Below are positions 27,930 through 37,033 of a stretch of 64,000 nt of DNA, in pieces. Source of the stretch: MnTg04 sp964568075. Lineage in GTDB: Bacteria; Pseudomonadota; Gammaproteobacteria; Steroidobacterales; MnTg04. The notes under the pieces are model-generated. The model saw nothing but the letters and a program-made list of their open reading frames with translations. It ran no database searches and was not told the DNA's origin. The stretch covers positions 50,781 to 114,780 of the forward strand of contig CAZMOM010000005.1 in NCBI GenBank assembly GCA_964568075.1, given 5' to 3'. Each line of letters begins with the position of its first letter. The first letter of the stretch is position 1. Position numbers and translations under genes: made by a program.

Positions 27930-29113
27930 ATGAGAAAAAAGCGCATCGCCTTGTTGCTTGGAATCATGTCGCTTGCGGGGCTGTTTTTTTGGCTTGGTAT
28001 CCCAATTGATTCACCCATCGCGCCACAGGGGTTTTCGTTTTCCACTAGTGATGATTTGGTGGAACCAGATAAATCGGCTGCCCGAAATGAGCCAACAAAG
28101 GCCGGGCATGAGAATCCGGATGGAACCACGGCTGCGAATCCTGATCGTCTATTTGCTTGCGATCCATATTCAACAGAAAGTGGTCCCAAACTGAATGCAG
28201 AAAGTGCTCAGGAATCACGGGACCGCTGGGTGCTAGAGCGCCCTAAAATATCGGCGTCGCTGGCGCATTCAGAGGATTCCGAACACTTGCTGACGGCGGC
28301 GTTAATCGGGTTTGATAGAACATNNNNNNNNNNGAACATCTTTCTGCCATGGAAAAAGCACTTGCGGCGGATCCGGACAATAAAATAACGCTATGGAATT
28401 TTCTTCATACCTGCGCGTTGCACCCTGCGGCAACAATGTGTATGGATGGAAGTATCGAGAAACGCGCCATTGTAGCCGACGGAGGAAACGGCCTGCTGTG
28501 GGGGAAAATCGCCGGTTACCGAATGGACCGCGGAGATATTGCAGGTGCGCTCGATGCGTTGCTAAAAGCGAATACCGCACCGCAATTCAATGACTATTTA
28601 ATCGAACACACGGAAATGGTGGAGCGTGGTCTCGTGGCTGCGGCCGATTATCCTTATCGGGAGCGTGTCGTTTATGGTATATCCGTTGGATCGAGTTCTA
28701 TGATTAAATTTTACGCGCCATTTCATTTTTGTAGAAAACAAGCACAAGAGTCGCCCGAATGGCTTCAGGCGTGTCTCGAGTACGGCAAGCGAATGGAAAA
28801 CGATGCGAAAATGGCTAATTCGATTTTGATGGGGAACAATCTCCAAAAGACGATGTACGAGATTTCTGGCAATTTAAAGAAAATTTCGGAAATTGACCTT
28901 CGACGTCAGCTGATCCGAGACACAATGATCTCGGGATATCGTATGGACGGACAGGTATTGCTTTCTTTTGACGATCAGGTGATGGCTGACTACATCCAAG
29001 AATGGTCGGTTCACGGTGAATTGCGGGCCCTGCAATTTCTTCACGAAGAAGTTGTTCGCCTGAGTAATCAACCCGGCTATGATCCCTGCAAGCTCCAGGA
29101 GGCAAGAGAGTAA
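27930..29113 (+). CDS. Membrane-anchored helical-repeat protein, unknown function, interrupted by a 10-N gap
   Basis: Not recognised. ATG at 27930, 6 bases after kdsB. An N-terminal hydrophobic anchor (RIALLLGIMSLAGLFFWLGI) is followed by a Ser/Pro/Asn-rich linker of about 100 residues, then an alpha-helical region with a TPR-like start EHLSAMEKALAADPDNKITLWN and later helices rich in Ala, Leu and Glu up to KLQEARE. Several Cys residues (CALHPAATMC, CRKQ, ACLEYG, DPCKLQ) suggest an oxidising periplasmic location. Ten Ns at 28324-28333 separate the two halves, which lie in different frames as given, so the gap length is wrong. Codon use is more AT-rich than kdsB. Inference: periplasmic solenoid protein, accessory. 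Confidence 0.6.
28324..28333. other. Assembly gap (10 N) with duplicated flank
   Basis: Ten N inside the helical-repeat gene. GAACAT ends the left side and begins the right side, again suggesting a contig join. Collapsing one copy does not restore the frame, so some sequence is probably missing. Confidence 0.85.
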
Positions 29114-29460
29114 CGGGACCTTACGGCATGTGTTGGGGCACGATACTGCCGGTACTCGCAGGTTCATGCCACAGAATTCGCAGGACAAGATGCTGTACAT
29201 CGTCAAATTTTAAGCGTATATCAATTTACTGGGGGAGGAAGCGAAGTCTATCTCGGAGGTGTGGCTGCTGTTTCAACTCTGTCGATAGCAAGTGCCCGTG
29301 TACACATGGGTTTGTGGCTACAAACGAATAACATCAGACCAGCTACAACTATTCGTCGGTTTTTTCCCCGCAGTGCAATAAATGAACCAATGATAATTGG
29401 ATCGGTCAGGATAATAACGCTTAATTCCTTGCCAAGAGGAAAAAACAATTGGAGAGCACG
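29114..29460. other. Intergenic region upstream of the TonB receptor
   Basis: About 347 bases without a credible gene. Short open frames here have no start signal and no recognisable composition. The stretch is AT-richer than the flanking core genes, especially 29330-29450. It presumably holds the receptor promoter; GGAGAG at 29451-29456 is the receptor's ribosome-binding site. I see no Fur box or riboswitch that I could defend. Confidence 0.5.
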
Positions 29461-32055
29461 ATGAAACTAACTATAAAATTCAAACTTTACACGCTGGCGC
29501 TGGCATTTGTCGCATCCCTCGCGATGACGCCAACGACGGTGTTATCTCAGGATGCCGAAGAGGCCGATGAATTAGAGGAGGTTGTTGTTACTGGCACGCG
29601 CAAGGAAGGGCAATCACCCACGGAGACCCTTTCGCCGATCGATGTGTTCGGCGGCAGTGAGCTTGCTAATCAAGCCACTTTCGATATGACCGAAAGCCTG
29701 GCGAAGATCGCACCCTCGATTAACACGCAGCGCTTTCCGATCGCCGACGGCACGGCCTTTATTCGCCCGGTGAGCCTCCGTAATCTGTCTCCGGATCAGA
29801 CTCTGGTACTGGTGAACGGCACGCGTCGCCATCGCTCGCCACTGGTCAATTTGCAGCTGGCACCGTTGGGCACCGTGAACCAGGGCGCCCAGGCGGTGGA
29901 TTTTTCCGCATTGCCAGCCGCGGCCATCAAGCGGGTTGAAGTCTTGCGTGACGGGGCTACGGCGCAGTATGGCTCCGATGCCATCGCCGGTGTCGTGAAC
30001 ATCATTTTGAAAGACGCCGACGAAGGTTTCTCAGTCTTCGCCCAGACCGGCGAGTATTTTGAGGGCGACGGATCTCGCACCACCATCGGTGCCAACGCGG
30101 GTTTCAGCCTGGCCGATACCGGGTTTTTGAACGCGACTGTCGAGTATTCGACGGCGGATAAAACATGGCGCGGCATCGCGCGTCCCGACGCAACGCAGGT
30201 GGCGGGCGTCGTCGGTGTAAACCTGGTGCCGTTGGATGGCCTGGGTCAGCGCTGGGGAGATCCCGATGTAGAGACGAGCAAGGTGTTTTTAAATTTTGGC
30301 TTCGACGCCAGCGATAACGTGCAATTGTTCGGCAATATCGGCTATTCCGATAACTCAACGATTTCCGATTTCTTTTATCGTGGCCCGGTGCTGCCACCGG
30401 CGGAGATGTTTGACGCACGCACGACCCTGCAAATCGATAACGATGGCGATTTCCTGCCCGATCCGGCCCTGCAGAGCCTGGTCGACAACATCATCGCAGA
30501 CGGTCTGAATCCGGCTGATTATTTGACGGCCGATGCGGCCAGCCCGAGTGGTTGGGTGCTGCTCAACCCGATCCACACCATGTTCCCCGGGGGCTACAAT
30601 CCGAATTTCGGGGCGGATATCACCGATCTGGCTTTTGTGTTCGGCGCGCGCGGTGAATCGGCGGGCGGTTTGAGCTGGGATGTTCGCGTACGCTCGGCGG
30701 ATGCCGAAGCGGATTACCTGATCTCCGAAACCATCAACCCGAGTTTGGGTAGCTTGTCGCCGACCAGCTTCCGTCCGGGGAAACTGACCCAGGAGGAGAT
30801 CAGCTTCAACGCCGATTTCGTCAAACCCATGGACGTCGGTAACCTGGTCTCACCGCTTAACGTCGCCTTCGGTTTCGAATATCGCGAAGAGACCTACAAG
30901 ATCGGCGCAGGCGATCAGGCCTCGATCGAAGCGGGGCCGACTGCGGCAATCTTCGGTGTCGGGTCCGACGGATTCCAGGGCTTTCCGACCGAATCCGCCG
31001 GCAGTTTTGACAGCGGGAGTTTTGCCGGCTACCTCGATCTGGAAGCAGATTTTACCGATCGCTTTTCAGTTGGTGCTGCGATTCGCTACGAGGACTACGA
31101 TGAGTATGGCTCCACCTTTGACTGGAAATTGTCCGGGCGCCTCGATGTGAACGACACGTTCGCGTTACGCGCTACGGCCAACACGGGTTTCCGCGTGCCC
31201 ACGCCGGGCCAGGTCAATACCCTCAACATAACGACCAGCGCCGACACCGCCGGCAACCTGATTCCCAGCGGCGTCTACCCGGTCAGTCACCCGGTGGCCA
31301 TCGCGCTGCTATCCAAGCCGCTGATACCGGAAGAATCCACCAGCTTCACGCTGGGTGCGATATTTTTACCGTCGGACAACACCAGCATAACGCTGGATTA
31401 CTATGACATTAATATCGAAGACCGGCTCGCGCTGTTGAACATCACGGTCGGGCCAGCGGAACTCCTACTGTTGCAAGCGGCGGGCATACCCAATGCCGCC
31501 TTGCTCGATGGCAGCATCGCCAACTATTTTGTCAACGGCTTCGAGTCCGATGTCACCGGCGTGGACCTGGCGATCACCACTGATTTCGATTTGGGTCCCG
31601 GTTTGCTGACCGTGGATCTTCGTCATAACTACAATGACCAGGAGGTCAGTAATGTCGTGGCGGGGACCATCAATGCTTCCAGGGTGTTCGACCTGGAAAA
31701 CCAGGTGCCCAACCAGAGAACCACATTATCCCTGAATTACCAGACTGGCGATCTGTTCGGCGGTTATGTGCGGCTCAATCGCTATGGTAGCTGGCAGTCC
31801 ACCGGTGGACTTTTCAGCCCGGGCGACGCTTCCGACGCATCCAAGTACGGTGCTGAAATTCTGGTGGATGTCGAAGCGTCATTTACCTTCAACGAAAATT
31901 ACAAGATCAGCATTGGCGGCGAAAATGTCTTCGATACGGAGCCGGATCTCGAACAGGACCCGGTCTTGCAGTTCCTGGGCGTTCAGGGATCGCTCACCTC
32001 GCCGTTTGGCTTTAACGGTGGCTTCTGGTACGTCAGAGCTACCGCGGAGTTCTGA
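29461..32055 (+). CDS. TonB-dependent outer-membrane receptor
   Basis: Outer-membrane beta-barrel that imports a scarce ligand using TonB energy; the substrate is unknown. I start at ATG 29461, 4 bases after GGAGAG; an upstream TTG at 29449 is less likely. Signal peptide: MKLTIKFKLYTLALAFVASL ... TTVLSQD. TonB-box-like EEVVVTGTR at residues about 40-48. The plug has RPVSLRNLSPDQTLVLVNG and VEVLRDGATAQYGSDAIAGV. The barrel ends with an aromatic residue (ATAEF), as required for BAM insertion. 864 residues. The plug style resembles large receptor families of marine and xanthomonad-type bacteria, not classic siderophore receptors. No regulator or transporter is adjacent. Confidence 0.93.
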   Translation: MKLTIKFKLYTLALAFVASLAMTPTTVLSQDAEEADELEEVVVTGTRKEGQSPTETLSPIDVFGGSELANQATFDMTESLAKIAPSINTQRFPIADGTAFIRPVSLRNLSPDQTLVLVNGTRRHRSPLVNLQLAPLGTVNQGAQAVDFSALPAAAIKRVEVLRDGATAQYGSDAIAGVVNIILKDADEGFSVFAQTGEYFEGDGSRTTIGANAGFSLADTGFLNATVEYSTADKTWRGIARPDATQVAGVVGVNLVPLDGLGQRWGDPDVETSKVFLNFGFDASDNVQLFGNIGYSDNSTISDFFYRGPVLPPAEMFDARTTLQIDNDGDFLPDPALQSLVDNIIADGLNPADYLTADAASPSGWVLLNPIHTMFPGGYNPNFGADITDLAFVFGARGESAGGLSWDVRVRSADAEADYLISETINPSLGSLSPTSFRPGKLTQEEISFNADFVKPMDVGNLVSPLNVAFGFEYREETYKIGAGDQASIEAGPTAAIFGVGSDGFQGFPTESAGSFDSGSFAGYLDLEADFTDRFSVGAAIRYEDYDEYGSTFDWKLSGRLDVNDTFALRATANTGFRVPTPGQVNTLNITTSADTAGNLIPSGVYPVSHPVAIALLSKPLIPEESTSFTLGAIFLPSDNTSITLDYYDINIEDRLALLNITVGPAELLLLQAAGIPNAALLDGSIANYFVNGFESDVTGVDLAITTDFDLGPGLLTVDLRHNYNDQEVSNVVAGTINASRVFDLENQVPNQRTTLSLNYQTGDLFGGYVRLNRYGSWQSTGGLFSPGDASDASKYGAEILVDVEASFTFNENYKISIGGENVFDTEPDLEQDPVLQFLGVQGSLTSPFGFNGGFWYVRATAEF

Positions 32056-32065
32056 TACGACTCAA

Positions 32066-32099
32066 CACCGCACCGGTGCATGGCGACACCGGTGCGGTG
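32066..32099 (+). terminator. Strong hairpin after the TonB receptor
   Basis: A perfect 13-bp inverted repeat, arms CACCGCACCGGTG (32066-32078) and CACCGGTGCGGTG (32087-32099), with an 8-base loop, beginning 11 bases after the receptor stop. The run after it (ATCTATTGTTAAT) is only moderately T-rich, so it is a likely but not textbook intrinsic terminator. Confidence 0.65.
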
Positions 32100-32366
32100 A
32101 TCTATTGTTAATACGCTGGCCGACCGATCCCGGCCTCGTGTGGTTTCGGTTTTCAGATACGATACATTGCGTTGAAATCGGGTAAACGATGCTGGAAATC
32201 GGTACGCTGATGATTCGATCGTCGCTGCATTCCACTAGAATCAAACACTCATTATCGTCGCGCGACGCTCGCGCTGAGGCGCCTCCGATCGAATGCCGGA
32301 ACACAACGAAATCCGCAGCTTATTGGCCGTAAATTAGCAATTAATAGGTGGAGAAAGGTATCATAA
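32100..32366. other. Intergenic region upstream of ptpA
   Basis: 267 bases between the receptor terminator and ptpA. No gene is supported. It should contain the ptpA promoter; I could not choose one with confidence. GGTGGAGAAAGG at 32347-32358 is the ribosome-binding region of ptpA. Confidence 0.45.
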
Positions 32367-32858
32367 GTGGTTGAAAATAAAAGAAAAGTATCCGTTTTAT
32401 TCGTCTGCATGGGCAACATATGCCGCTCGCCGACCGCCGAGGGTATGTTTCGCCATATACTTGCCAGGGAAGCGCCGGAGCTCGAACTTGAGATCGACTC
32501 CGCCGGAACACACGCGTACCACGTCGGCGATCCGCCCGATCAGCGCGCGCAGGCGGCGGCGATTCGCCGGGGAATCGACCTGAGCAATATCCGGGCGCGG
32601 AAAGTATCCACCGGCGATTTCTCCCTTTTTGATTTGATACTGGCGATGGACGAGCACAATCTGGAATTGTTGTCGGATTTTTGTCCGGAGCATCGAAGAA
32701 AAAGGCTTCGCCTGTTCCTGGAGTTTGCGCCTGATATCGCCACAGACGAGGTGCCTGACCCGTATTATGGCGGTGCCAACGGCTTCGAACATGTGCTCGA
32801 CCTGGTAGAGGCTGCCTCGCTTGGGTTGCTGGCCCATATTCGCGAAAATGCCAGGTAA
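32367..32858 (+). CDS. ptpA: Low-molecular-weight protein tyrosine phosphatase
   Basis: Cytoplasmic phosphatase that dephosphorylates protein tyrosines (in other species often on capsule-related kinases). Seen: the active-site loop VCMGNICRSPTAEG (C-x5-R) near residues 11-24, and the general-acid Asp in DEVPDPYYGG near 130. 163 residues, start GTG at 32367. In Pseudomonas the gene follows kdsB; here it is separated from it by the receptor insert, and murB, expected downstream, is absent. A hairpin terminator follows 27 bases later. Confidence 0.95.
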   Translation: MVENKRKVSVLFVCMGNICRSPTAEGMFRHILAREAPELELEIDSAGTHAYHVGDPPDQRAQAAAIRRGIDLSNIRARKVSTGDFSLFDLILAMDEHNLELLSDFCPEHRRKRLRLFLEFAPDIATDEVPDPYYGGANGFEHVLDLVEAASLGLLAHIRENAR

Positions 32859-32885
32859 GAATCTTCGCTGCCCTTTGCGGCAAAA

Positions 32886-32910
32886 AAAAGGCCGGCTAAA
32901 CCGGCCTTTT
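32886..32910. terminator. Bidirectional intrinsic terminator between ptpA and rne
   Basis: Arms AAAAGGCCGG (32886-32895) and CCGGCCTTTT (32901-32910) around loop CTAAA, with A-tract and T-tract on opposite sides. It serves the convergent genes ptpA (plus) and rne (minus). Confidence 0.9.
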
Positions 32911-32930
32911 CTATTTACGGCGTGTGTCAC

Positions 32931-35618
32931 TTACCATTCATCCTGGCCAGGACCGTGCTTGTCCGCAGTCGGGCTGGACGAGTACACGGTATATTTTTCC
33001 TTTTTTGCAGCCGGACCAGGGCTGTCCGCGTGATCTTTTGCCGTAGCCGGTCTTTTTTCAGGTTCTTTCGTCAGTCCTGATTTTACTGGTTCTGATTTCG
33101 CCGGTTCTGATTTCGCCGGTTCGGAAATTGCCGCCTCCTGAGCCTTCGTCTCCGGCCTGGCTTTAGCGACCACGGGCTGATCCGATTTCGGTTTTTTCCT
33201 GGCTCTCGATTTCCTTCTCGCAGCCGGTTTTTTCGTTGGTTTTTCCGCCGGTGCCTTCGAAATCGCAGCGGCTCGTTCAGCATTCTTTGCAACATCCTTA
33301 CTGCCCTGGCTCGTATCCACCGATTTTTCCGGCTGCGTGACCACAGGCTGGTCTGCGCCGGCTAGAGCCACTGGCAGTGGTTTTGGCGTTTGGTGAGTCG
33401 CGAGCGGCTGGGTACTGACGAGATCTTCCACCGGGCTTTCAATAGCGGCCTTGTTTTGCCCGGCATCCGGTTTCTTGGCAGCGGCCTGTTTACGGCGGTC
33501 CGATTGTGGCCGGCTTCGATCGCCGCGCGTGGTGCGACCCGGCCCACGCTGTGATCTGCGCGGTTTCACCTCGGCCGCCTCACTGGTCTTCCGGGAGTCT
33601 GCCGGCGCCTGATCCCTGGCGCGGGCTTCGGGCGAGGTGCGAGCGGCCTGCGAACTTCCACCGCGGCCGCCACGGCGCCGGCGACTCGGACGGGACGCCT
33701 GGCCGCCGTCAGTGGTTTTGTCTTTTTCAGCCGTCTGCCTTCCGCTCTCAGATACAGACTTTTTGGGTTGCTGTGTCGCGGCCGACTGGCCTCTCGACCG
33801 GCGATTCTGGTTCTCCTGGCTACTCGCAGGTCTTGCCGGTCTACCGGACGACGGCCGCCTGCGGGAATCTGATCGAGTTTCGCCGCCGCGCCGTGGCGGC
33901 CTGCTTTTCTCCGTCAATCCCAGCAACGCAACCAGCCGCGTGAGAAGCCCCGGCCCCTGTTTTTTGGTCCTGGGCGGTTTTCTTCCTGCCACCTGATTGG
34001 GAATTTTGAAATCCGGAATGATGCCGGCTACCGCGGGTTGTTCAGCCTGGGTCTTGGCTCCGGTGATGAGGTCGAGAATTGCGCTGTCGTCCCCGGTAAT
34101 CGCCATTTCATACGACAGCCCGTTGTGTTCAGCCTGGGCCGCCTCATCGTCGCGAATTCGTATGATTTCGAAATTCGGGGTCTCGAGATCTGCGTTGGGG
34201 ACGATAATAATCGTTACCCCACCGCGTTCTTCCAATTTGGTGACCCACTCGCGTTTCTCATTGAGTAAATACGTTCCGACGCTGATCGGAACCTGGGCGA
34301 TAACCTTGGCAGTGTGCTCTTTGCGGGTCTCCTCCCCGAGTAACCGCAGAATCGCCAGCGACAACGAATCGACATCCCGGATCGTGCCGGATCCGCTACA
34401 ACGCGGGCAGACCGTATGCGTCGATTCACCGAGAGACGGTCTCAGTCTCTGACGGGACATTTCGAGCAGGCCAAAGCGGGAGATCCGGCCGATCTGAACG
34501 CGGGCCCGATCCTGCTTGACTGCATCACGCAGTCGTTGTTCGACTTCACGCTGGTGCTTGTTTTGCGCCATATCGATAAAGTCGATAACGACAAGTCCAC
34601 CCAGATCCCTGAGTCTGAACTGCCTTGCGATTTCGTCGGCGGACTCCAGATTGGTGTTAAACGCCGTCGCCTCGATATCCCCGCCCTTGGTCGCGCGGGC
34701 CGAGTTGATATCGATCGATACGAGCGCTTCCGTGTGATCGATCACAATACTGCCGCCGGACGGCAGGATGACTTTGTGTGCAAACGCCGATTGAATCTGA
34801 CTCTCGATCTGATAACGCGTAAACAACGGAACAGATTTATCGTCGTAATATTTGAGTTTCGACAGGTTGTTCGGCATCACCCTTTCGACAAACTTGCGCG
34901 CTTCGTTGAAGGTCTCTTCATCGTCAATAAGAATTTCACCGATTTCGTCCGACAGGTGATCGCGCAAGGCACGAATGACGGCATTACTTTCCTGGTAAAT
35001 CAGGAAAGGTGACGGGCGTTCAACGGCCGCGCTCTTGATCGCTTCCCATACCCTCATCAGGTAATCGAGATCCCACTTCAGATCGATGTCGCCGCGGCCA
35101 ACACCGGCGGTCCGGATGATGACTCCCATGCCGGAATCTACGTTCAGTTCACGCAGGGAGTCGCGAACCAGGTCGCGGTCCTCGCCGGTAATACGTCGGG
35201 ATACGCCGCCTGCACGTGGGTTGTTGGGCATCAGGACGATAAACCGGCCGGCCAGACTGATAAACGAAGTCAGCGCAGCGCCTTTCGTGCCGCGTTCGAC
35301 TTTTTCGATCTGAACGACTATCTCCTGCCCTTCGCGGAGAACGTCCTTGATATGGATACGGGAGCCGGGTTCAGGCTCTTTCACGAAATATTCGCGTGAA
35401 ATTTCCTTGAGCGGAAGAAAGCCATGGCGCTCCGCACCGTAATCTACAAAAGCCGCTTCCAGGCTTGGCTCGACGCGGGTGATTTTTCCTTTGTAAATAT
35501 TGGCTTTTTTCTGTTCCCTACTGGGTACCTCAATATCGAGATCGTAGAGTTTTTGGCCATCTACCATGGCCATGCGCAACTCTTCCTGCTGAGTTGCGTT
35601 GATTAACATTCTTTTCAT
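32931..35618 (-). CDS. rne: Ribonuclease E
   Basis: Essential endoribonuclease for mRNA decay and rRNA/tRNA processing, and scaffold of the RNA degradosome. 895 residues. The N-terminal catalytic half (about 1-510) has MKRMLINATQQEELRMAMVDG, an S1 domain (about 35-125), the DNase I-like core with IVIDHTEALVSIDINSAR and LGGLVVIDFIDM carrying the two metal Asp residues, and the zinc-link CPRC near 405. The C-terminal 350 residues are low-complexity, Arg/Lys/Pro-rich and disordered, as in degradosome scaffolds, including a short tandem SEPAK repeat near 33080-33125. Convergent with ptpA, divergent from rluC. Confidence 0.97.
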   Translation of the reverse strand: MKRMLINATQQEELRMAMVDGQKLYDLDIEVPSREQKKANIYKGKITRVEPSLEAAFVDYGAERHGFLPLKEISREYFVKEPEPGSRIHIKDVLREGQEIVVQIEKVERGTKGAALTSFISLAGRFIVLMPNNPRAGGVSRRITGEDRDLVRDSLRELNVDSGMGVIIRTAGVGRGDIDLKWDLDYLMRVWEAIKSAAVERPSPFLIYQESNAVIRALRDHLSDEIGEILIDDEETFNEARKFVERVMPNNLSKLKYYDDKSVPLFTRYQIESQIQSAFAHKVILPSGGSIVIDHTEALVSIDINSARATKGGDIEATAFNTNLESADEIARQFRLRDLGGLVVIDFIDMAQNKHQREVEQRLRDAVKQDRARVQIGRISRFGLLEMSRQRLRPSLGESTHTVCPRCSGSGTIRDVDSLSLAILRLLGEETRKEHTAKVIAQVPISVGTYLLNEKREWVTKLEERGGVTIIIVPNADLETPNFEIIRIRDDEAAQAEHNGLSYEMAITGDDSAILDLITGAKTQAEQPAVAGIIPDFKIPNQVAGRKPPRTKKQGPGLLTRLVALLGLTEKSRPPRRGGETRSDSRRRPSSGRPARPASSQENQNRRSRGQSAATQQPKKSVSESGRQTAEKDKTTDGGQASRPSRRRRGGRGGSSQAARTSPEARARDQAPADSRKTSEAAEVKPRRSQRGPGRTTRGDRSRPQSDRRKQAAAKKPDAGQNKAAIESPVEDLVSTQPLATHQTPKPLPVALAGADQPVVTQPEKSVDTSQGSKDVAKNAERAAAISKAPAEKPTKKPAARRKSRARKKPKSDQPVVAKARPETKAQEAAISEPAKSEPAKSEPVKSGLTKEPEKRPATAKDHADSPGPAAKKEKYTVYSSSPTADKHGPGQDEW

Positions 35619-35957
35619 TTAAAATTACTCGCATAGTGTTGTTCGCCATGCGCGGAGACACCTCGTATCGGGTAATCTGCTCAATTGTTTGCAGGCTTAT
35701 GTCCATTCAAAGTCCTGTCGGTCGATCATTGGGATCGGCGGATTGTTCATGTTGATACGTGCCTGATACACGACTGGGGCAGTGGTCTTAACCAAAGCGG
35801 GTCTGGCTCAAAAGCCTGTCGGACCAGGGAGGTTCTTCAGCGACGGCTATGTTTATCCGGAAATCCGGTCGTCATCTTGTCCGGCATGGATCAGTCCATG
35901 CCATCATTAAAACCATCATCATGGCATTGACAGACAAAACGGTCTGGCGGCCATGGC
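35619..35957 (-). other. Long rne 5' leader (predicted)
   Basis: About 340 bases lie between the predicted rne promoter and the rne start, with no gene on either strand. In E. coli the rne leader is about 360 nt and RNase E represses its own synthesis by cleaving there. The length here is similar; I have not verified any matching hairpin. Confidence 0.4.
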
Positions 35958-35963
35958 TGAGCT

Positions 35964-35992
35964 ATTATATCAACTTGGCTGTCGATCAGCAA
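35964..35992 (-). promoter_or_regulatory. Predicted sigma70 promoter for rne
   Basis: On the minus strand TATAAT (35969-35964) is preceded by TGA, giving an extended -10 (TGATATAAT), and 17 bases further upstream lies TTGCTG (35992-35987), a weak -35. The transcript would start near 35957. Confidence 0.5.
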
Positions 35993-36032
35993 TTCCTTTA
36001 ATCCAGGAAACATCGGGTTCTCCTTTGAAAAA

Positions 36033-36978
36033 TATGCAATTTTCATCAGCGAAGGTGCGTCACCTCGAGGTAGACCAGGACAGTGACGGTCAGCGTATCG
36101 ATAATATTTTGTTGCGTGAGCTAAAAGGCGTACCGCGGACCCGCATCTACCGGCTTTTACGCAAAGGCGAGGTGAGGGTCAATGGGGGCAGGGTCAAGCC
36201 GGGTCAGCGGGTGGTTGCAGGCGATCGTATCAGGATTCCGCCGGTGCGCCAGGCCGAGGACAAACCAGTCGTTCCTGCGCCGGGGCAACTGGAACAGCTG
36301 CGCGAACAGATTATCTACGAGGATCAGGACTACCTGGTGATCAACAAACCTTACGGAATTGCGGTTCACGGTGGCAGCGGGATCAGTCTCGGCGTCATCG
36401 AAATATTGCGTCAGGACGAGAAATGGACTGGCCTGGAACTGGCCCACCGCCTGGACCGATCGACCAGCGGATGCCTGGTCCTGGCGAAAAAGAAGAGCAG
36501 TTTGCGCTCGATTCATCAGCAACTTCGCGACGGGCTGGTGGAAAAGCATTACCTGACGCTCGTCCGGGGTCTTTGGCAACTGGGCAAAAAATGGATCGAT
36601 GTGCCACTGCGCACCGGAACCCGACGGTCGGGTGAGAGGCATGTGTCGATCAATCAGGACGGAAAGAAGGCCCGTACCTTGTTTGTTCCCGAAACCTTTT
36701 ATCGAGAAGCGACACTGATGTCTGTCAAACTCGATACGGGCCGCACCCACCAGATTCGTGTGCATGCCGCTTATGCCGAATACCCTGTTGCCGGCGACGA
36801 TCGCTATGGCGACCAAGAATTTAACCAGCGGATGGAACGCAAGAGACTGAAACGCCTTTTTCTTCACGCCCAGGCGATAAACTTCAAAAACGCCGGGGGC
36901 GAGGAAATACTGATCGACGCGCCATTGCCAAATGAACTGACCCGGGTGCTCGACAGGCTGAAGCCCAAATCTCGCTAG
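36033..36978 (+). CDS. rluC: 23S rRNA pseudouridine synthase RluC
   Basis: Makes pseudouridine at positions 955, 2504 and 2580 of 23S rRNA (E. coli numbering). I start at ATG 36033 (MQFSSAKVRHLEVDQDSDGQRIDN), matching the family; a longer upstream reading is not conserved. Seen: N-terminal S4 RNA-binding domain (RIDNILLRELKGVPRTRIYRLLRKGEVRVNG, about 18-75), the catalytic Asp in AHRLDRSTSGCLVLAK near 145, and LDTGRTHQIRVHAAYAEYPVAGDDRYG. 314 residues. Divergent from rne, the classic rne/rluC pair. The next gene is maf on the other strand. Confidence 0.95.
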
Positions 36979-37033
36979 GCGCCGTCGCTCCGGGCTTCCT
37001 GCTGTCTCGCGGCGCATAGCCCGGTGTCTGCTG

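Noticed and set aside
29128..29331. Short open frame upstream of the TonB receptor (67 residues, Cys/Arg-rich)
   Set aside because: No ribosome-binding site, odd composition and no family resemblance; it lies in what looks like a promoter region.
33080..33125. Repeated SEPAK codons in the C-terminal part of rne
   Set aside because: Short low-complexity repeats are normal in the disordered degradosome scaffold and differ in unit sequence from the yceD array, so I do not treat them as the same phenomenon.
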